A DNA stretch of 64,000 nucleotides from Eriocheir sinensis (taxonomy: Eukaryota; Arthropoda; Malacostraca; Decapoda; Varunidae), in assembly GCF_024679095.1 (NCBI RefSeq), contig NC_066552.1, positions 13,811,423 through 13,875,422 of the forward strand, read 5' to 3'. This document shows positions 47,201 through 58,286 of this stretch, in pieces. Position numbers and translations under genes: made by a program. The notes beneath the pieces were generated by a model that did no database searches, was not told the origin of the DNA, and saw only the letters and a list, made by a program, of their open reading frames with translations. Each line of letters opens with the position of its first letter. Within the stretch, counting starts at the first letter, position 1.

Positions 47201-49772
47201 TGATGCTGAACTCCCTGGTGAGCTGCTCCACCCTGGCGTTGATGTCCCAGGGCCCCGCTGCTGCCGCCCGGTTGCTAGTGGCACACACGGCCCCCTCCTG
47301 TTGGTGTGGGGGGAGAGGTGTTGAAGGGGTGCGTGGAGGAGCTGATTCAAGTTACAGTTGTATTTTATTTGTTCATTTTGTTGTATAAGTGTTTGTGGGA
47401 GAAGGTTATAATGCCCTTTTTTATGTAGTTCCTCTCTTCTACCTGTTGTTGGTTGGTGCTTCATATTCCATTGTTAACTTATCACTACTACTGTTTACTA
47501 CCATCATCCTGTGTTCCCCAAACCCTCTACTACTTGTCAACTCCCCTGTGATCTAGTTCCTCTATAGTACATGCTGCTGCTTGACTCTCCAGACTCTATT
47601 ATTTATGTATTATTACTAGTCTTTACTGTTTATTATTTCCTCCTGCTTCCCCCTCAGCATCCCTCACCTGGCAGCTGGTGCAGATGACGCTGAGCTGCGA
47701 GACGGCCCCCTCCCTGAGCGACGCCTGCTCCTGGATGACAATGGTGCCCAGGCCGGGGCAGCGGTGCATCATGCGCACCATCTCGCCCAGGTTGGTCATG
47801 TCCATGATGCGGTAGCCCACGGCGGGAATCACGTCGTCCACCACGCCCGCCGGGATGAGGGAGGCCGGCTCACACTGCTCCGAGGCCTTCAGCAGCTGGC
47901 CCAGCAGGTTCTCCTTCTGTGCCTCCTGCTGCTGCAGCGTGTTGGTAGTGCTGCCGGTGCTGCCGTTCACCGCCCCCACACCCTCCACGGGGCTGGGCTC
48001 GCCACGCACCGCCAGGATGCCGTCGGGTATGACAAAGCTGCCGCCACTGCCACCGCCGCTCTCCTCCAGCCCCACACCGCCACCGCTGGTGGTGGTGGTG
48101 GTGGTGCTGGTTGTGGCAGCCATGCTGGCAGCCGCAGCCTTGTTGTCTCTCTTGCTGCGGCGCCTCCTGGAGGTGGTGGTGGTGGAGGCTGTGGTGGAGG
48201 TGGCTGAGGTGGTGGTGACAGAGCAGGTGGTGGTGGCAGCAGTGGTTGTAGTAGTGGCAGTGGTGGTGGTGGAGGTGTGGTGGGTATTAGCTGCACGGCT
48301 GCGTCGGCTGCGCAGCACCAGTGTGGGGCGCTGGGGGGGTGGGGGGGGTGGCGGGCAGTCAGCCTTCTTGGCCACTGGTGGTGGCTGCTGGGGCTCAAGC
48401 TCCTGGAAGGCCTGCCCCAGCCCGCCATTGCCAGCGGCCAGGGTGGTGCGCTCCAGCTTGGGAGTGCCCAGGCTGGCCAGGGTGAGGGCCACCTCGCTGT
48501 CAGTGTCAGAGGAGCCATGGTAGGCCATGGACAGCTGGGCCATGTTGGTTTCATAACAGGAGGAGGAGATGAGGCTGAACTCGGCCCCGATGGGCATCAT
48601 GGCCGCCCCGTCCCCCCCCACCCTGGGGAAGGCCCCCTCGCCCCCCTCCCGGCCCCCCAGCACCAGGCCATCGCCGGGTTGGTCCAGGCCGGCCGCCCCG
48701 TCCTTCTTGTGTGGCTGGTGCAGCACGTAGAGAGGCGGGGCCACGTCTTGGGGGGCTGGGGCATACACACCCTCCCCCACCCCACCCTGCAGCAGGTCCA
48801 CGGCCCCCTCCCCCTCCTTGACGCCGCCCATGCCTTTGGCCAGCGGCACTGGCACTAGGGAGTCGAAGGGCACGATGTTACCAGCAGGCACCTCGTACAC
48901 CATGATGGGCGCCGGCTGCAGCCCCTCATAGTAGTGCTGCGTCTCCAGGGGCAGCGCTCCCGGCCCCAGAGGCATCTCCTGTCCCCCGCCAGGCCCTCCG
49001 CCACCATGGAAGGAGGACAGCTTGAGGCCCTTGGCACCCCCCAGCACCTCCGAAGCCTCATCCAGCAGTGCTGCCTGTGTGGGGAAGGAGGAGTAAGCCG
49101 GCCATGAGTGGTGTGAGATCCATTAATGTGTTCACAAGCTGCAAACCACCACAATATTCACCTAAAGGTGGTCATGTGCCATGTAAGTGTGCATGCATAG
49201 CAGAATGTAGTGTTTGATTTCCTCTCATCTGTTTACATTTTCCCATTTTCAAATAATAGTTCAAAAAGGAAGTTTTCATTGTTCAGAAGGCTCAACCAAT
49301 AACATCAACTTATTTTATATTCTCTCTCTCTCTCTCCACCCACCTGGTGTCCCAGTGCACGCTGGACCTCCCCGCTGCCGTCCATGTCCCCCATGTCCCC
49401 CTCCAGGGTGAGGTGGTCCTCCCCTGGGCCACCCAGGGGGTCTTCCAACTCATGGGGGGCTACCTGGTCCCCCTCGCCCCCCAGCTGCAGCTCCTCCCCC
49501 CCCACCACTGCCAGGCCCCCATGCTGGTGGTGATGCTGGTGGTGGTGCTGCTGATGCTGGTGGTGGGAGTGGGGGTGGTGGTGGTGGTGGGGGTGATGGT
49601 GAGGGTGGTGGTGAGCATGGTGGTGGTGGTGGTGGTGTAGGTCATCACCAATGGTCCTCATGCCCTGCTCCACCTCCAGCTCCATCACCGGTGACAACGA
49701 GTGCTTCTGGCCCTCTCCGCCAACACCAGCCGCCGCTGCTGCCGCTGCAGCAGCCAGGCCCTGGTGCTCCAT
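44262..49772 (-). CDS. Six-finger C2H2 zinc-finger transcription factor with poly-His and poly-Gln
   Basis: Probable nuclear DNA-binding regulator; I do not recognise the orthologue. Exons on the minus strand are 49344-49772, 47668-49074, 47112-47297, 46818-46940, 46137-46254, 45891-45978, 45332-45538 and 44262-44628 (TAA). All are GT-AG and in phase, giving 974 residues. An Ala-rich start and a His-dominated tract (about residues 47-85) are followed by a long Pro/Gly/Thr/Ser-rich region and a conserved-looking helix (WDINARVEQLTREFSIKED). A basic stretch (KKKRKKK), six C2H2 fingers and a Gln-rich C-terminus end the protein. Fingers 1 and 6 are split by introns and complete only after splicing (CTVC...HMHSH; CRLC...HLQYLH), which supports the model. 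Finger 4 to 5 has the linker HTGEKPY. The ATG is preceded by an acceptor-like GTGTGTGCAGCAG, so an upstream leader exon is likely. Confidence 0.85.
44629..45331 (-). repeat. Zinc-finger gene intron 7, built from copies of both its splice junctions
   Basis: On the acceptor side a 126-bp unit holding the junction CCTCAG|GTGGCTTCAGGG (real at 44629/44628) is repeated at 44755/44754 and, mutated, near 44879. On the donor side a 69-bp unit holding GGGAAGTGGTTCAG|GTGGGT (real at 45332/45331) is repeated at 45263/45262. A third partial copy (45005-45055) is split off by a Harbinger-like MITE remnant (about 45050-45235). Confidence 0.85.
45690..45885. mobile_element. Harbinger-like MITE relative in zinc-finger gene intron 6
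   Basis: It shares 'atcggagcctcagtttgcc', 'tgtttgaaaagcctctc' and 'ggttaatcttctctgtggc' with the copy at 40548-40767. Its right end abuts exon 6, where 'gtttgaaaagcctg' is repeated a second time. Confidence 0.55.
46283..46509. mobile_element. TTAA-flanked MITE (piggyBac-like ends)
   Basis: The 227-bp segment runs from TTAACCCGGTAACTGTGG to CGCTGCTACCGGGTTAA. The termini are inverted repeats of about 11 bp (CCCGGTARC…) inside TTAA target duplications. It has no coding capacity. Its ends resemble those of the TTAA elements at 5835, 6165 and 59274, which carry a different interior. It lies in intron 4 of the zinc-finger gene. Confidence 0.65.
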
Positions 49773-50104
49773 CCTGCTGCACACACACACACAGAAACAA
49801 ACAATTAACAGGGACTCGTATAGCCTATCAACTTAGCCTACCTATTCTTCTGCCCTGGCCACCCTCTCGAGGGTGAGTTAGGTGTCATTCTGGAGTAATT
49901 GCACTGGTACTATTTTGGCCAAGGTCACCCTCAAGACTGACACCTGAGAAGCCTGTGGCTTCCAATGGCACCTTTTGCTTTAATGTATTTCTTTTCTTTT
50001 TCTGCAGAGGCCAGCAATGACGCACGCTGCTGCCTCCTCGATATCCATGATTAAGCCGCCTGTGGCGCCCACCGAGAAGTGTCTCGTGTGCGGGGTGACC
50101 CGCG

Positions 50105-50290
50105 ACACTTTTCAATGGCACCAGAGACTCGTGCCTGCACGTGGCCTGCACACCTGAGACTCGTGCCTGCCCGTGGTCTGCACACCAGAGATTCGTGCCT
50201 GCCCGTGGCCTGCACACCAGAGATTCGTGCCTGCCCGTGGCCTGCACACCAGAGATTCGTGCCTGCCCGTGGCCTGCACACCGTGTGCGG
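50105..50290. repeat. GC-rich 33-34 bp minisatellite, about five to six copies
   Basis: Repeats of 'cctgcccgtggcctgcacac' plus 'cagagattcgtg' lie upstream of the zinc-finger gene on its 5' side. Inner copies are identical. There are no spacers, so it is not CRISPR-like. Confidence 0.9.
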
Positions 50291-50355
50291 CCTGCATGCA
50301 CGGGGGAATGCCTCCCTGACAGCCCGCAACACGGACACCCGCCGCCAGGCCTTAC

Positions 50356-50470
50356 CTTCAGGGCCGGGAGTGAGGCGCATCTATGGTGCGGGGCGGAGAA
50401 CACGGCGGAAAAGAGGCGTGATGGAGTGCGTCCCGCTGCCTTGAGTCGCGCCGCCGCCGCCAGCTGAGTG
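50356..50470 (-). other. Possible 5' leader exon of the zinc-finger gene
   Basis: The minus strand has GC-rich sequence ending CCCGGCCCTGAAG|GTAAGG at 50356/50355, a good donor, in the expected place upstream of the first coding exon (acceptor at about 49777). The exon's left limit and transcription are unproven. Confidence 0.3.
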
Positions 50471-50867
50471 GGACTGTCAACAAGGCGCCACAGACTAGCT
50501 GGGACGAGAGTGATTCTGCCAGGCCTGGCTGACCCCCCACAGGGACACGGCTGACCCCGTGACCTGCCCTCACCTCATCTACCGGGGTCTTACTCACCAC
50601 TGCAGGGAGCGGCGGGGCGTGGATGGTGTGTGTTTTGAGGCAATTTATGGCGTCTTGAGAACCTTGGGGTGGGAGCCAGCAGGCGGCCTTTGACACCTTA
50701 TATCCTCTCCACATGGAGGTTTACAATTACTGGAAGAGTTTAACTGATATATGTTGACTCCTTTTTACTGCTTTAATTATATGTAGTGGTTATGGAGGCG
50801 TCTGGAGAGAATAACGCGGTATAATAAAAGATAAAGCTCTAGCTATATAGTACACTGAATATCTATG

Positions 50868-50869
<2 letters not shown>

Positions 50870-50918
<49 letters not shown>

Positions 50919-51028
50919 AATTGTTTCTTATCTTCCAATTACCCTTCAGCATTATATATCATCTCTCTCTCTCTCTCTCACATGAGGTATATATTATAGT
51001 CTGTCCCAGCCTCCCAGGCATGTCCCTT

Positions 51029-51073
<45 letters not shown>

Positions 51074-51125
51074 GAGGTATATATTAGTCTGTCCGAGCCT
51101 CCCAGGCACGTCTCTTAATTTACTC
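50870..51125. repeat. (CT)n arrays with a duplicated 50-bp spacer
   Basis: (CT)n runs near 50873-50915, 50962-50980 and 51032-51070 alternate with two copies of 'catgaggtatatattatagt'/'ctgtcccagcctcccaggca'. From 51230 to 51540 another pair of copies ('tatatgtttgtcaatttcc', 'tttgaagccatatagg') is seen, then a CT-rich strand-asymmetric stretch (51560-51970). Confidence 0.85.
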
Positions 51126-52154
51126 TCTCTCTCTTAGCAACATATTTCAACTTATCTTCGTACAGCGCGATATACCAACTAATTAATTACTGATAACACA
51201 AGAAGATAAGGTTTAATCTGGGTCTATATTTTCTTATTTTTTATCTAATATATGTTTGTCAATTTCCTTCCCTTTTAGATTTGATTTGATGGTAAATAAG
51301 GTGATGTTTTGAAGCCATATAGGCCTACTCATTTTAGCTTCATATATGGTCTGTCGTATGTTCTGTCTGTATATTAGGAGGCTTAATTAACTGTAATCTG
51401 GTCTATATTTTCTTATCTTTAATATATGTTTGTCAATTTCCTTCCCTTATAGATTTGATTTGATGGTAGGCCTATTGGGTGATGTTTTGAAGCCATATAT
51501 ATAGGCCTACTCATTTTTAGCTTCATATGGGTCACTGTTGTTTTGATATGTTTTGTTATGTTATGGTTTCTTAATTCCTCTTCTCTCTTTTTATACTTTT
51601 CCTCCTCTAGTGATCTCTGTCTCTCTTGTTCTTTCTTTCTATAATTCCTTTCTTTAATTCTTCAGTCTCTTTGTTTTGTTTTTCTTCCTTATTTTCATTT
51701 TCTAGTTATCTGTTTCTTCCTCTTCTGTCTTTTATCATCCTCTCTCTGTTCCTCCTAATAGTATTCTTCTTCCTTCCTACAGTCTCCTTATCTTATTCTT
51801 CCTCTTCCCCTTCTCTTTCTTCTTCTTCCTCTTTCTTTTTTCCCTTTTACAACCCTATCTTCTTTTCTTTGTCTCTGCCAATATTCTTCTCCCTTCCTTC
51901 CCTAGTTCTTCTTTCTCTCCTACACTTCTCCATTCCTTTGCCTCTTCCTCTTTTATCATCCTCTCTCCATCAATTAACTTCTAGGGACGGATTATTTTGT
52001 TATCTGGAAACAAAAAGAAAAGGCCATTCATAAAAACCAGTTTTCTTTATTGCTCATTTGTCAAATAAAACACACATTCCCTGTTGTCGAGTTTGTATGC
52101 ATCGTCAATACGAACTTAAAGATATCAACAAACAGAGGGAATCATGACTTACAC

Positions 52155-52190
<36 letters not shown>

Positions 52191-52499
52191 TACACACATC
52201 AGGGTCATCCACTCACCAGGCACTCACAGTCAGTCAGTCAGTTACATGCTATACCTCACCCACTCACCCACATCCGAGGGACTGGCGGGTGACTGTAACT
52301 CTTTAACGACTGCCCTGTAAGCTGGTAGACATACGACTGTGAGCTCATTCTTGTGACCAGACTACATCATCGCGATTCTCGAACACTTTCCGACTCTCGC
52401 TGCGACCGTTTTCCAAGACCATGGAGGAGATCAGGCGGGATTTTGTGTTGTTTTACGTTTGAGGCATCGAAAGATTGTACGAGTGTGGTGTGGGAGGAT

Positions 52500-52810
52500 T
52501 AATGTCGATTGTATAGTGTATAGATTTGTCTTATATGTTAACTCAGTGTCAATTTCTTCCTAGTTAAGTCCAGTTCTCTACCATCCATAAATAACCATAT
52601 ATATAATTCTTCCTTCCTCTCTATTAGCTTGTCATATATGTTAACTCAGTGTTGATTCCTTCCTAGTTAAGTCCAGTTCTCTACCATCCATAAATAACCA
52701 TATATATAATTCTTCCTTCCTCTCTATTAGCTTGTCATATATGTTAACTCAGTGTTGATTCCTTCCTAGTTAAGTCCAGTTCTCAACCATCCATATAAAT
52801 AACCACAGAC
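52500..52810. repeat. 116-bp tandem repeat, three copies
   Basis: The unit contains 'tatgttaactcagtgttgat' and 'agttctctaccatccataaa'. No gene is seen from 51130 to 56530. A (CA)n run lies near 52159-52186, and 52820-54400 is otherwise unremarkable. Confidence 0.85.
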
Positions 52811-54439
52811 CTAATTCTTCTCTTCTCTCACTCTCTATCTCAAGGCTGAACAGCAATACGAGGAAACTAAATGCATGATATGAGGGTTTTCCTTTTCCTA
52901 TGGTTGCATTACGCCTGTTGTGTCTCATGAAGTGGGTTTGGTCTGCTCCTGCCTGTCTCTCAGTGTCTCTATCCCTCACTGCCTCTCTCTCCTCCTCCCT
53001 TCATGAATAGTGTTGCAATAGCCATTCTCAGAGAGTCTCTATGCACAATCAAAATCACAGAATATAAAGTGTTGAGATCTGATCCAGAAGAAAAAACAAA
53101 CAGAAACAAAGTGTATACAAAATCATGTTCTTGTTGTTACGGATGATTGAAAAAGAAAAAAGCCGTCATCAGATTTTGTTTATAGAGGAAATCAGTGAAA
53201 ATAAAAATAATGAAAGCAATATTACATACAGCTTACTTGTGCTAATATAAGTTAATTAGGATAGTACCGTTATCGCTAGTGTTGTTTTTTATACAGGTGG
53301 CGACGTTGCATCTTGAATTAAAATGCTGCGGACGTACGTAATAAAATAAATCAATGTTCAGTCACTATGTATATAAATAAACACAGACTGGTCAGACCCC
53401 AACGGTTCTTTGGCAGACTGACTGACACACACACACACTCACACATACGTACACACTTACACGCACACACACATGCGTTCTCCCACCGTCTAACTCGGAA
53501 CACTTGACACGTTTTTCCCGTCTTCGTAAAAATTGTCCACACTTGAGATTCACTTCGGTTCGTGTCGTGTCGTGCACGGCGAAACACACCTCAACGCGTC
53601 GCTACGTAAGGGAGGAAACCGCACTCTTAAAGTCTTCCAATATGAAAGTGACACAGAAACACTACTAGTACGTACTGACCATTACGAAAAAACAAAAAAA
53701 CAGAAATGTCGAATCCACAAAATGTCTTCACCAACTGCCGTTCACTCGCCTGCCTGTCTGTCTGTAAAAATATCATCATCATCATCATCAGTGCTATCAA
53801 CCGTATATAATAATAGAATGAAATGCAAGACTTTTCACACGCACGTACACTGTTACTATAGTTACTACATTACATTATACTACATACAAAGAGCAAAGGC
53901 AGTAATGTGATGTCTAATAAGTGTGTTTATAATACCCTGAGAGGTACAGTGGGGCACGCGGCCGCACCCCAAGGAGTTACTTTACGCCCTCGCCACAGCT
54001 ATGGGGTCCAGGCGCCACAGAGGGCCGGACTGTCGAACCTTACGTACTGGCTTGCTTCGGTTAGGGTGTGCTCACCTATTTGTACGCATGACCCCCAATT
54101 TGTACACATCAAGGGGAGTTTGTGGTTGTTGAAAGTGGGAGAGACTCATAGCCCAGACAATGAGGGTGTTATATGAAAATGAGGAAGATGAAGACGAAGA
54201 TGAAGAAGGAGAAAAAGAAGACATCAAATAGGGAGATGGGTACAGATTGGCCTACTTAATCTCACCTCCACCCATGACTCCTTTTTTTCCTTGACATGCG
54301 TACAAATTGGGCGACATGAGTACAGATTGGCCTACCTAACCTCACCTCCACCCATGACAAGCCTCCATCCTGGGCAAACACAACTAGGCCTATACACACC
54401 CTGTTTATAATGCTTTGAACACTTCCAGAGCCTCCATGA

Positions 54440-55630
54440 AGCCTATGCAACAATCAGACTTTTTCTACTTCATGTCATGCCAGGAAAGCCACCAAAATGG
54501 GTACTTCCTGGGCATCGATATAGGAGGAGAGTGTATCCCTTTCAACGAGGCCACCAAATGGGTACTTCTTGGTCATATGTATAGAAGGAAACCATATCCC
54601 TTCTAGCATAACCGCAACAATGGGAACTTCTTAGTCTCATATGGAAGGCGATTGTATCCCTTTCAGTGTTTCCAGACACAGATGACCGCCAAAATGGGTA
54701 CTTCCTGACCATAGACATAGGAAGAGAGTGTACCCCTTCCAGCTAGACCACCAAATGGGTACTTCTTGGTCTTGTATGGAAGGCGAACATATCCTTTCCA
54801 GCGTTTCCAGACACAGGTGACCGCCAAAATGGGTACTTTCTGATCATATGTGTGGAAGAGAGTGTACCCCTTTCACTTCAGGACATGGGTTCATGGTTTA
54901 CCGTGTCCTTCCCATTGTCGAATTATATCCATTTCCTTCTGTTTATGTCTCGACACGGGTTGCTATGCCTTGCCGTGTCCTGTGGGGTGTCGGAAGGTCA
55001 CTACATGTCCTTTCCAATATGTCAAGATATCTCCGTTTCCTTCCATTTCAGCGATGACACGGGTTGCTATGCTTTGCCGTGTCCTGTGGGGTGTCGGAAA
55101 GTCACTATGGGTCCTCTGGTGTTTGGTGAATTATCTCCATTTCCTTCCATTTCAGCGATGACATGGGTTGCTATGCCTTGCTATGTCGTGTGGGGTGCCT
55201 GAACGTGGCTATGGGTCCTACGGTGTTTGGTGGCTCTGTCCGTCGCCTCGTGGATTGTCACTTGCTTTGGCTCTCACGATAAGAGGAAGGCACGTGTGGG
55301 ATGAGGCAGGGAGGGACAGGGCAGGGATAGGGATGGATAGGAAGGGACGACAGCTTGACATGTATTCACTCCCTCGCTGCTCTGCGGAAGTGTCGGTCTT
55401 GGCATGAGTTTGAGGCAGTCCCAATGTGTGTCTGTAGTGGTATATACTCTGCTTGTTTCCTTGTCTCCTTACACTCCCTCGCTGCTCTGCGGAAGTGTCG
55501 GTCTTGGCAGAAGTTCGAGGCTGCCCCAAAGTGTGTCTAGTGCTATATGCTTGTCTGTGGTCATCTTCTTGTCTCCTTATACTTCCTTGCTGCTCTGGGA
55601 AGTGTCAGTCTTGAGCAAGTTATGTCCATT
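54440..55630. repeat. Three successive tandem-repeat families
   Basis: About six copies of a 70-75 bp unit ('caccaaatgggtacttcttg') fill 54440-54870. About three copies of a 110-120 bp unit ('acacgggttgctatgcctt', 'gccgtgtcctgtggggtgtc') fill 54940-55200. Three copies of 'ccctcgctgctctgcggaag' follow at 55370-55600. Frames across them are repeat-driven. Confidence 0.8.
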
Positions 55631-55649
55631 GGCAGCCGGCCCAGACACG

Positions 55650-56350
55650 CTGCCTATGCCCAGAGTCACAATAAAAAGCAGTTGTGACTTGTGGAAGTAA
55701 AAATTGCCCTCATGTAAATTGCCGTGAAGTAGCTGTGTCCTTTTTCTTTCTTTCTTTCTTCTTGAGTGCTGTGGTTTCCTTCCCTCCTGTTGTCCATGCC
55801 CAGAGTCAGTATAAAAGCAGTTGTCACATGCTGAAGTAGAAATGATCTTGTATAGACAGCCTTGAAGTAGCTGTGTGTGTACGTTCTCTCTCTTTCTCTC
55901 TCTTCCCAGCTGGTGTTTTCTCTCTTCCTCAGGACAAGAACGTCAACCCTTTGGTCTAGGCTGTGTCGGGGTCTGGTCTCTGCACACACACACACACACA
56001 CACACATGCAACTGGCTGGCTGGCGTTTAAATTCCTGTTTCTCCTTGTGATTTTCCATATTCACAAGACTGTCTGGCTTTTCTAACCTCATCTATTCAGT
56101 GTTTTCCTCCTTTCAGTTTCCTATACACACACGACTGGCATTTCTTTCTCTCTGTGTCCTCTTCTGGCGTTTCATTTCTTGTTTCTCCTTTTGATTTTCT
56201 ATATTCACAAGACTGTCTGGCTTTTCTAACCTCATCTATGCAGTGTTTTCCTCCTTTCAGTTTCCTACACACACACAACTGACAGTTCTTTCTCTCTGTG
56301 TCCTCTCCTTTCAATTTTTTATACACACACACACGCACACACGAGTGACG
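55650..56350. repeat. Two-copy repeats ahead of the phosphatase 3' end
   Basis: A roughly 125-bp unit ('cccagagtcacaataaaaag', 'agtagctgtgtcctttttct') occurs twice at 55655-55890. A roughly 160-bp unit ('cacaagactgtctggctttt', 'cctcctttcagtttcctata') occurs twice at 56030-56320. This may include the phosphatase 3' untranslated region. Confidence 0.65.
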
Positions 56351-56534
56351 TTTCTGTGTCCACCAAGTTCCTGAGCGGCACGACTTCAACTTCTTAACCT
56401 AACCCCATCATCGCCGCCACTGTCACCCGAGCCTCTTGTGACACCCCAGACAGCCTCGGTACCGCCACGGAACCTCGCCACACACTTCACCGTTGTTTGT
56501 CCACGTCGAGAGAGTCGCTCGTTCTCGCTGCCTC

Positions 56535-58236
56535 TCATCTCTGCTCGTACTCGGCCAACGGCTTGACCAACTCCTCGGTGTAGACTCGGTGGATTGCCTC
56601 ACACACGAACCTGAACTGACTCTGTGGGGGGAGACGAGAGTGAGTGAGTGAGTGAGTGAGCGAGTGAGTGAGTGGGGGGAGAGGAAGAAAGAGTGAGGAA
56701 GGAGAGAAAAGGAGGAGGGAAAAAAGGGGGAAACAGGGAGGAAATTAACTAAAGAAAGGAAGATTGTGAAAGGGAGAGAAAAAGGAGAAAGGAGAAAAAG
56801 AGAGAGGAGAGAAAAGACAGAAAACAGGAAGAGAAAGACAGAAAACAGTAAAAAACGACAGAAAACAGGAAGAAAAAGACAGAAAACAGGAAGAAAAAGA
56901 CAGAAAACAGGAAGAAAAAGAGAGAAAACAGGAAGAGAAAGAGAAGGAAAGTGGAGAGAAAAAGACAGAGGGGAGAGAGAAAATGGAGAGAAGGAGGAAG
57001 AAAGATTGAGAGCGTGAGAGAACTGATTCCAAGGACTAATATTACATCTAACTCACTGACCTTCCTCACTAACACTACTAACACTAATACTACTAACACA
57101 CTCCCTTCCTCCCTCAACCCTCTACTCACAGCTCTCTGCACTACTAACACTAACACTACTAACACCCTCCCTCCCTCCCTTTCTACTCACAGCTGTCTGC
57201 ACTACGAACACTAACACTACAGCCAACACCCTTCCTCCCTCGGCCTCCTACTTACAGCTGTCTGCTCTACTAACACTTACACTACTAACACGCTCCCTCC
57301 CTCCCCCCCTACTTACAGCTGTCTGGATCATCATGGCGCGCTGGTCCCTCATGGCTTTGACGATGTCCAGCGGGTAGATTGGCTCGTTGGCTTCGATCAG
57401 GCATTGTGCCGTCTCCATCAGAATGAGAACGCCCGTCCGCCCAATGCCAGCCGAGCAGTGGACTATTGTAGGCTCCACCATGCCTGCAGAACACACAGAG
57501 ATGGGTTAGGGGACGCAGAGGAAAGGGACAGAAATGTTTGGTGTTTATACGTAGGGAAGATGTTTGTAAGACTTCAGAATATATGGAATGGAAGAAGACA
57601 TTTGTAAGACTTTAAAACATAGGAAAGAAGACATTTGTAAGGCTCCACAACATAGGAAATGGAGATAAATGTTCAATCTTACAAGTATAGGGAAAGAATT
57701 AAGGCATTTATAAGACATTACAACTTAGGAAATGGAAAGAAATGTTCAATGTGAGAAAAGAGAAAGAAAAATTTATACAACCAGACATAAAATTGATCAA
57801 AACAAAGAGAAATGACAGATGATAGAAGCTGGGGAAGAGACTATGATTTGGACAGAGAGAGAAAGAGACAGAAGAAGGAGTAGCTAGAATTTCCCACCTC
57901 ACACACTTACCCAGTCTCAAAAACAAGGACAGACAGAGAGAAAGAGACACAAGAAGAGATAGTGTACATCCTGCCTCCTCATGCACACACAGACACACAC
58001 ACACTCACCAACTCTTGCTTTCTGGATATGTCAATTAGAATCAGCCAAGTCAAAAACAGGGACAGACAGAGAGAAAGAGACACAATAAGAGATAGTGTAC
58101 ATCCTGCCTCCTCATGCACACACAGACACACACACACTTACCAAATCTTGCTTTCTGGATATGTCAATTAGAATCAGCCAAGTCAAAAACAGGGACAGAG
58201 AGAGAGAGACAGAAGAAGAGCTAGAGTGTCCTGCCT

Positions 58237-58286
<50 letters not shown>

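Noticed and set aside
47855..48858. Long open frames antisense to the zinc-finger gene
   Set aside because: They overlap exon 2 of the zinc-finger gene, which has correct splice sites and continues in phase. The antisense frames come from GC-rich, biased codon use.
50105..50290. Regular direct repeats that could suggest a CRISPR array
   Set aside because: Repeats are contiguous with no unique spacers, in an animal genome. It is a minisatellite.
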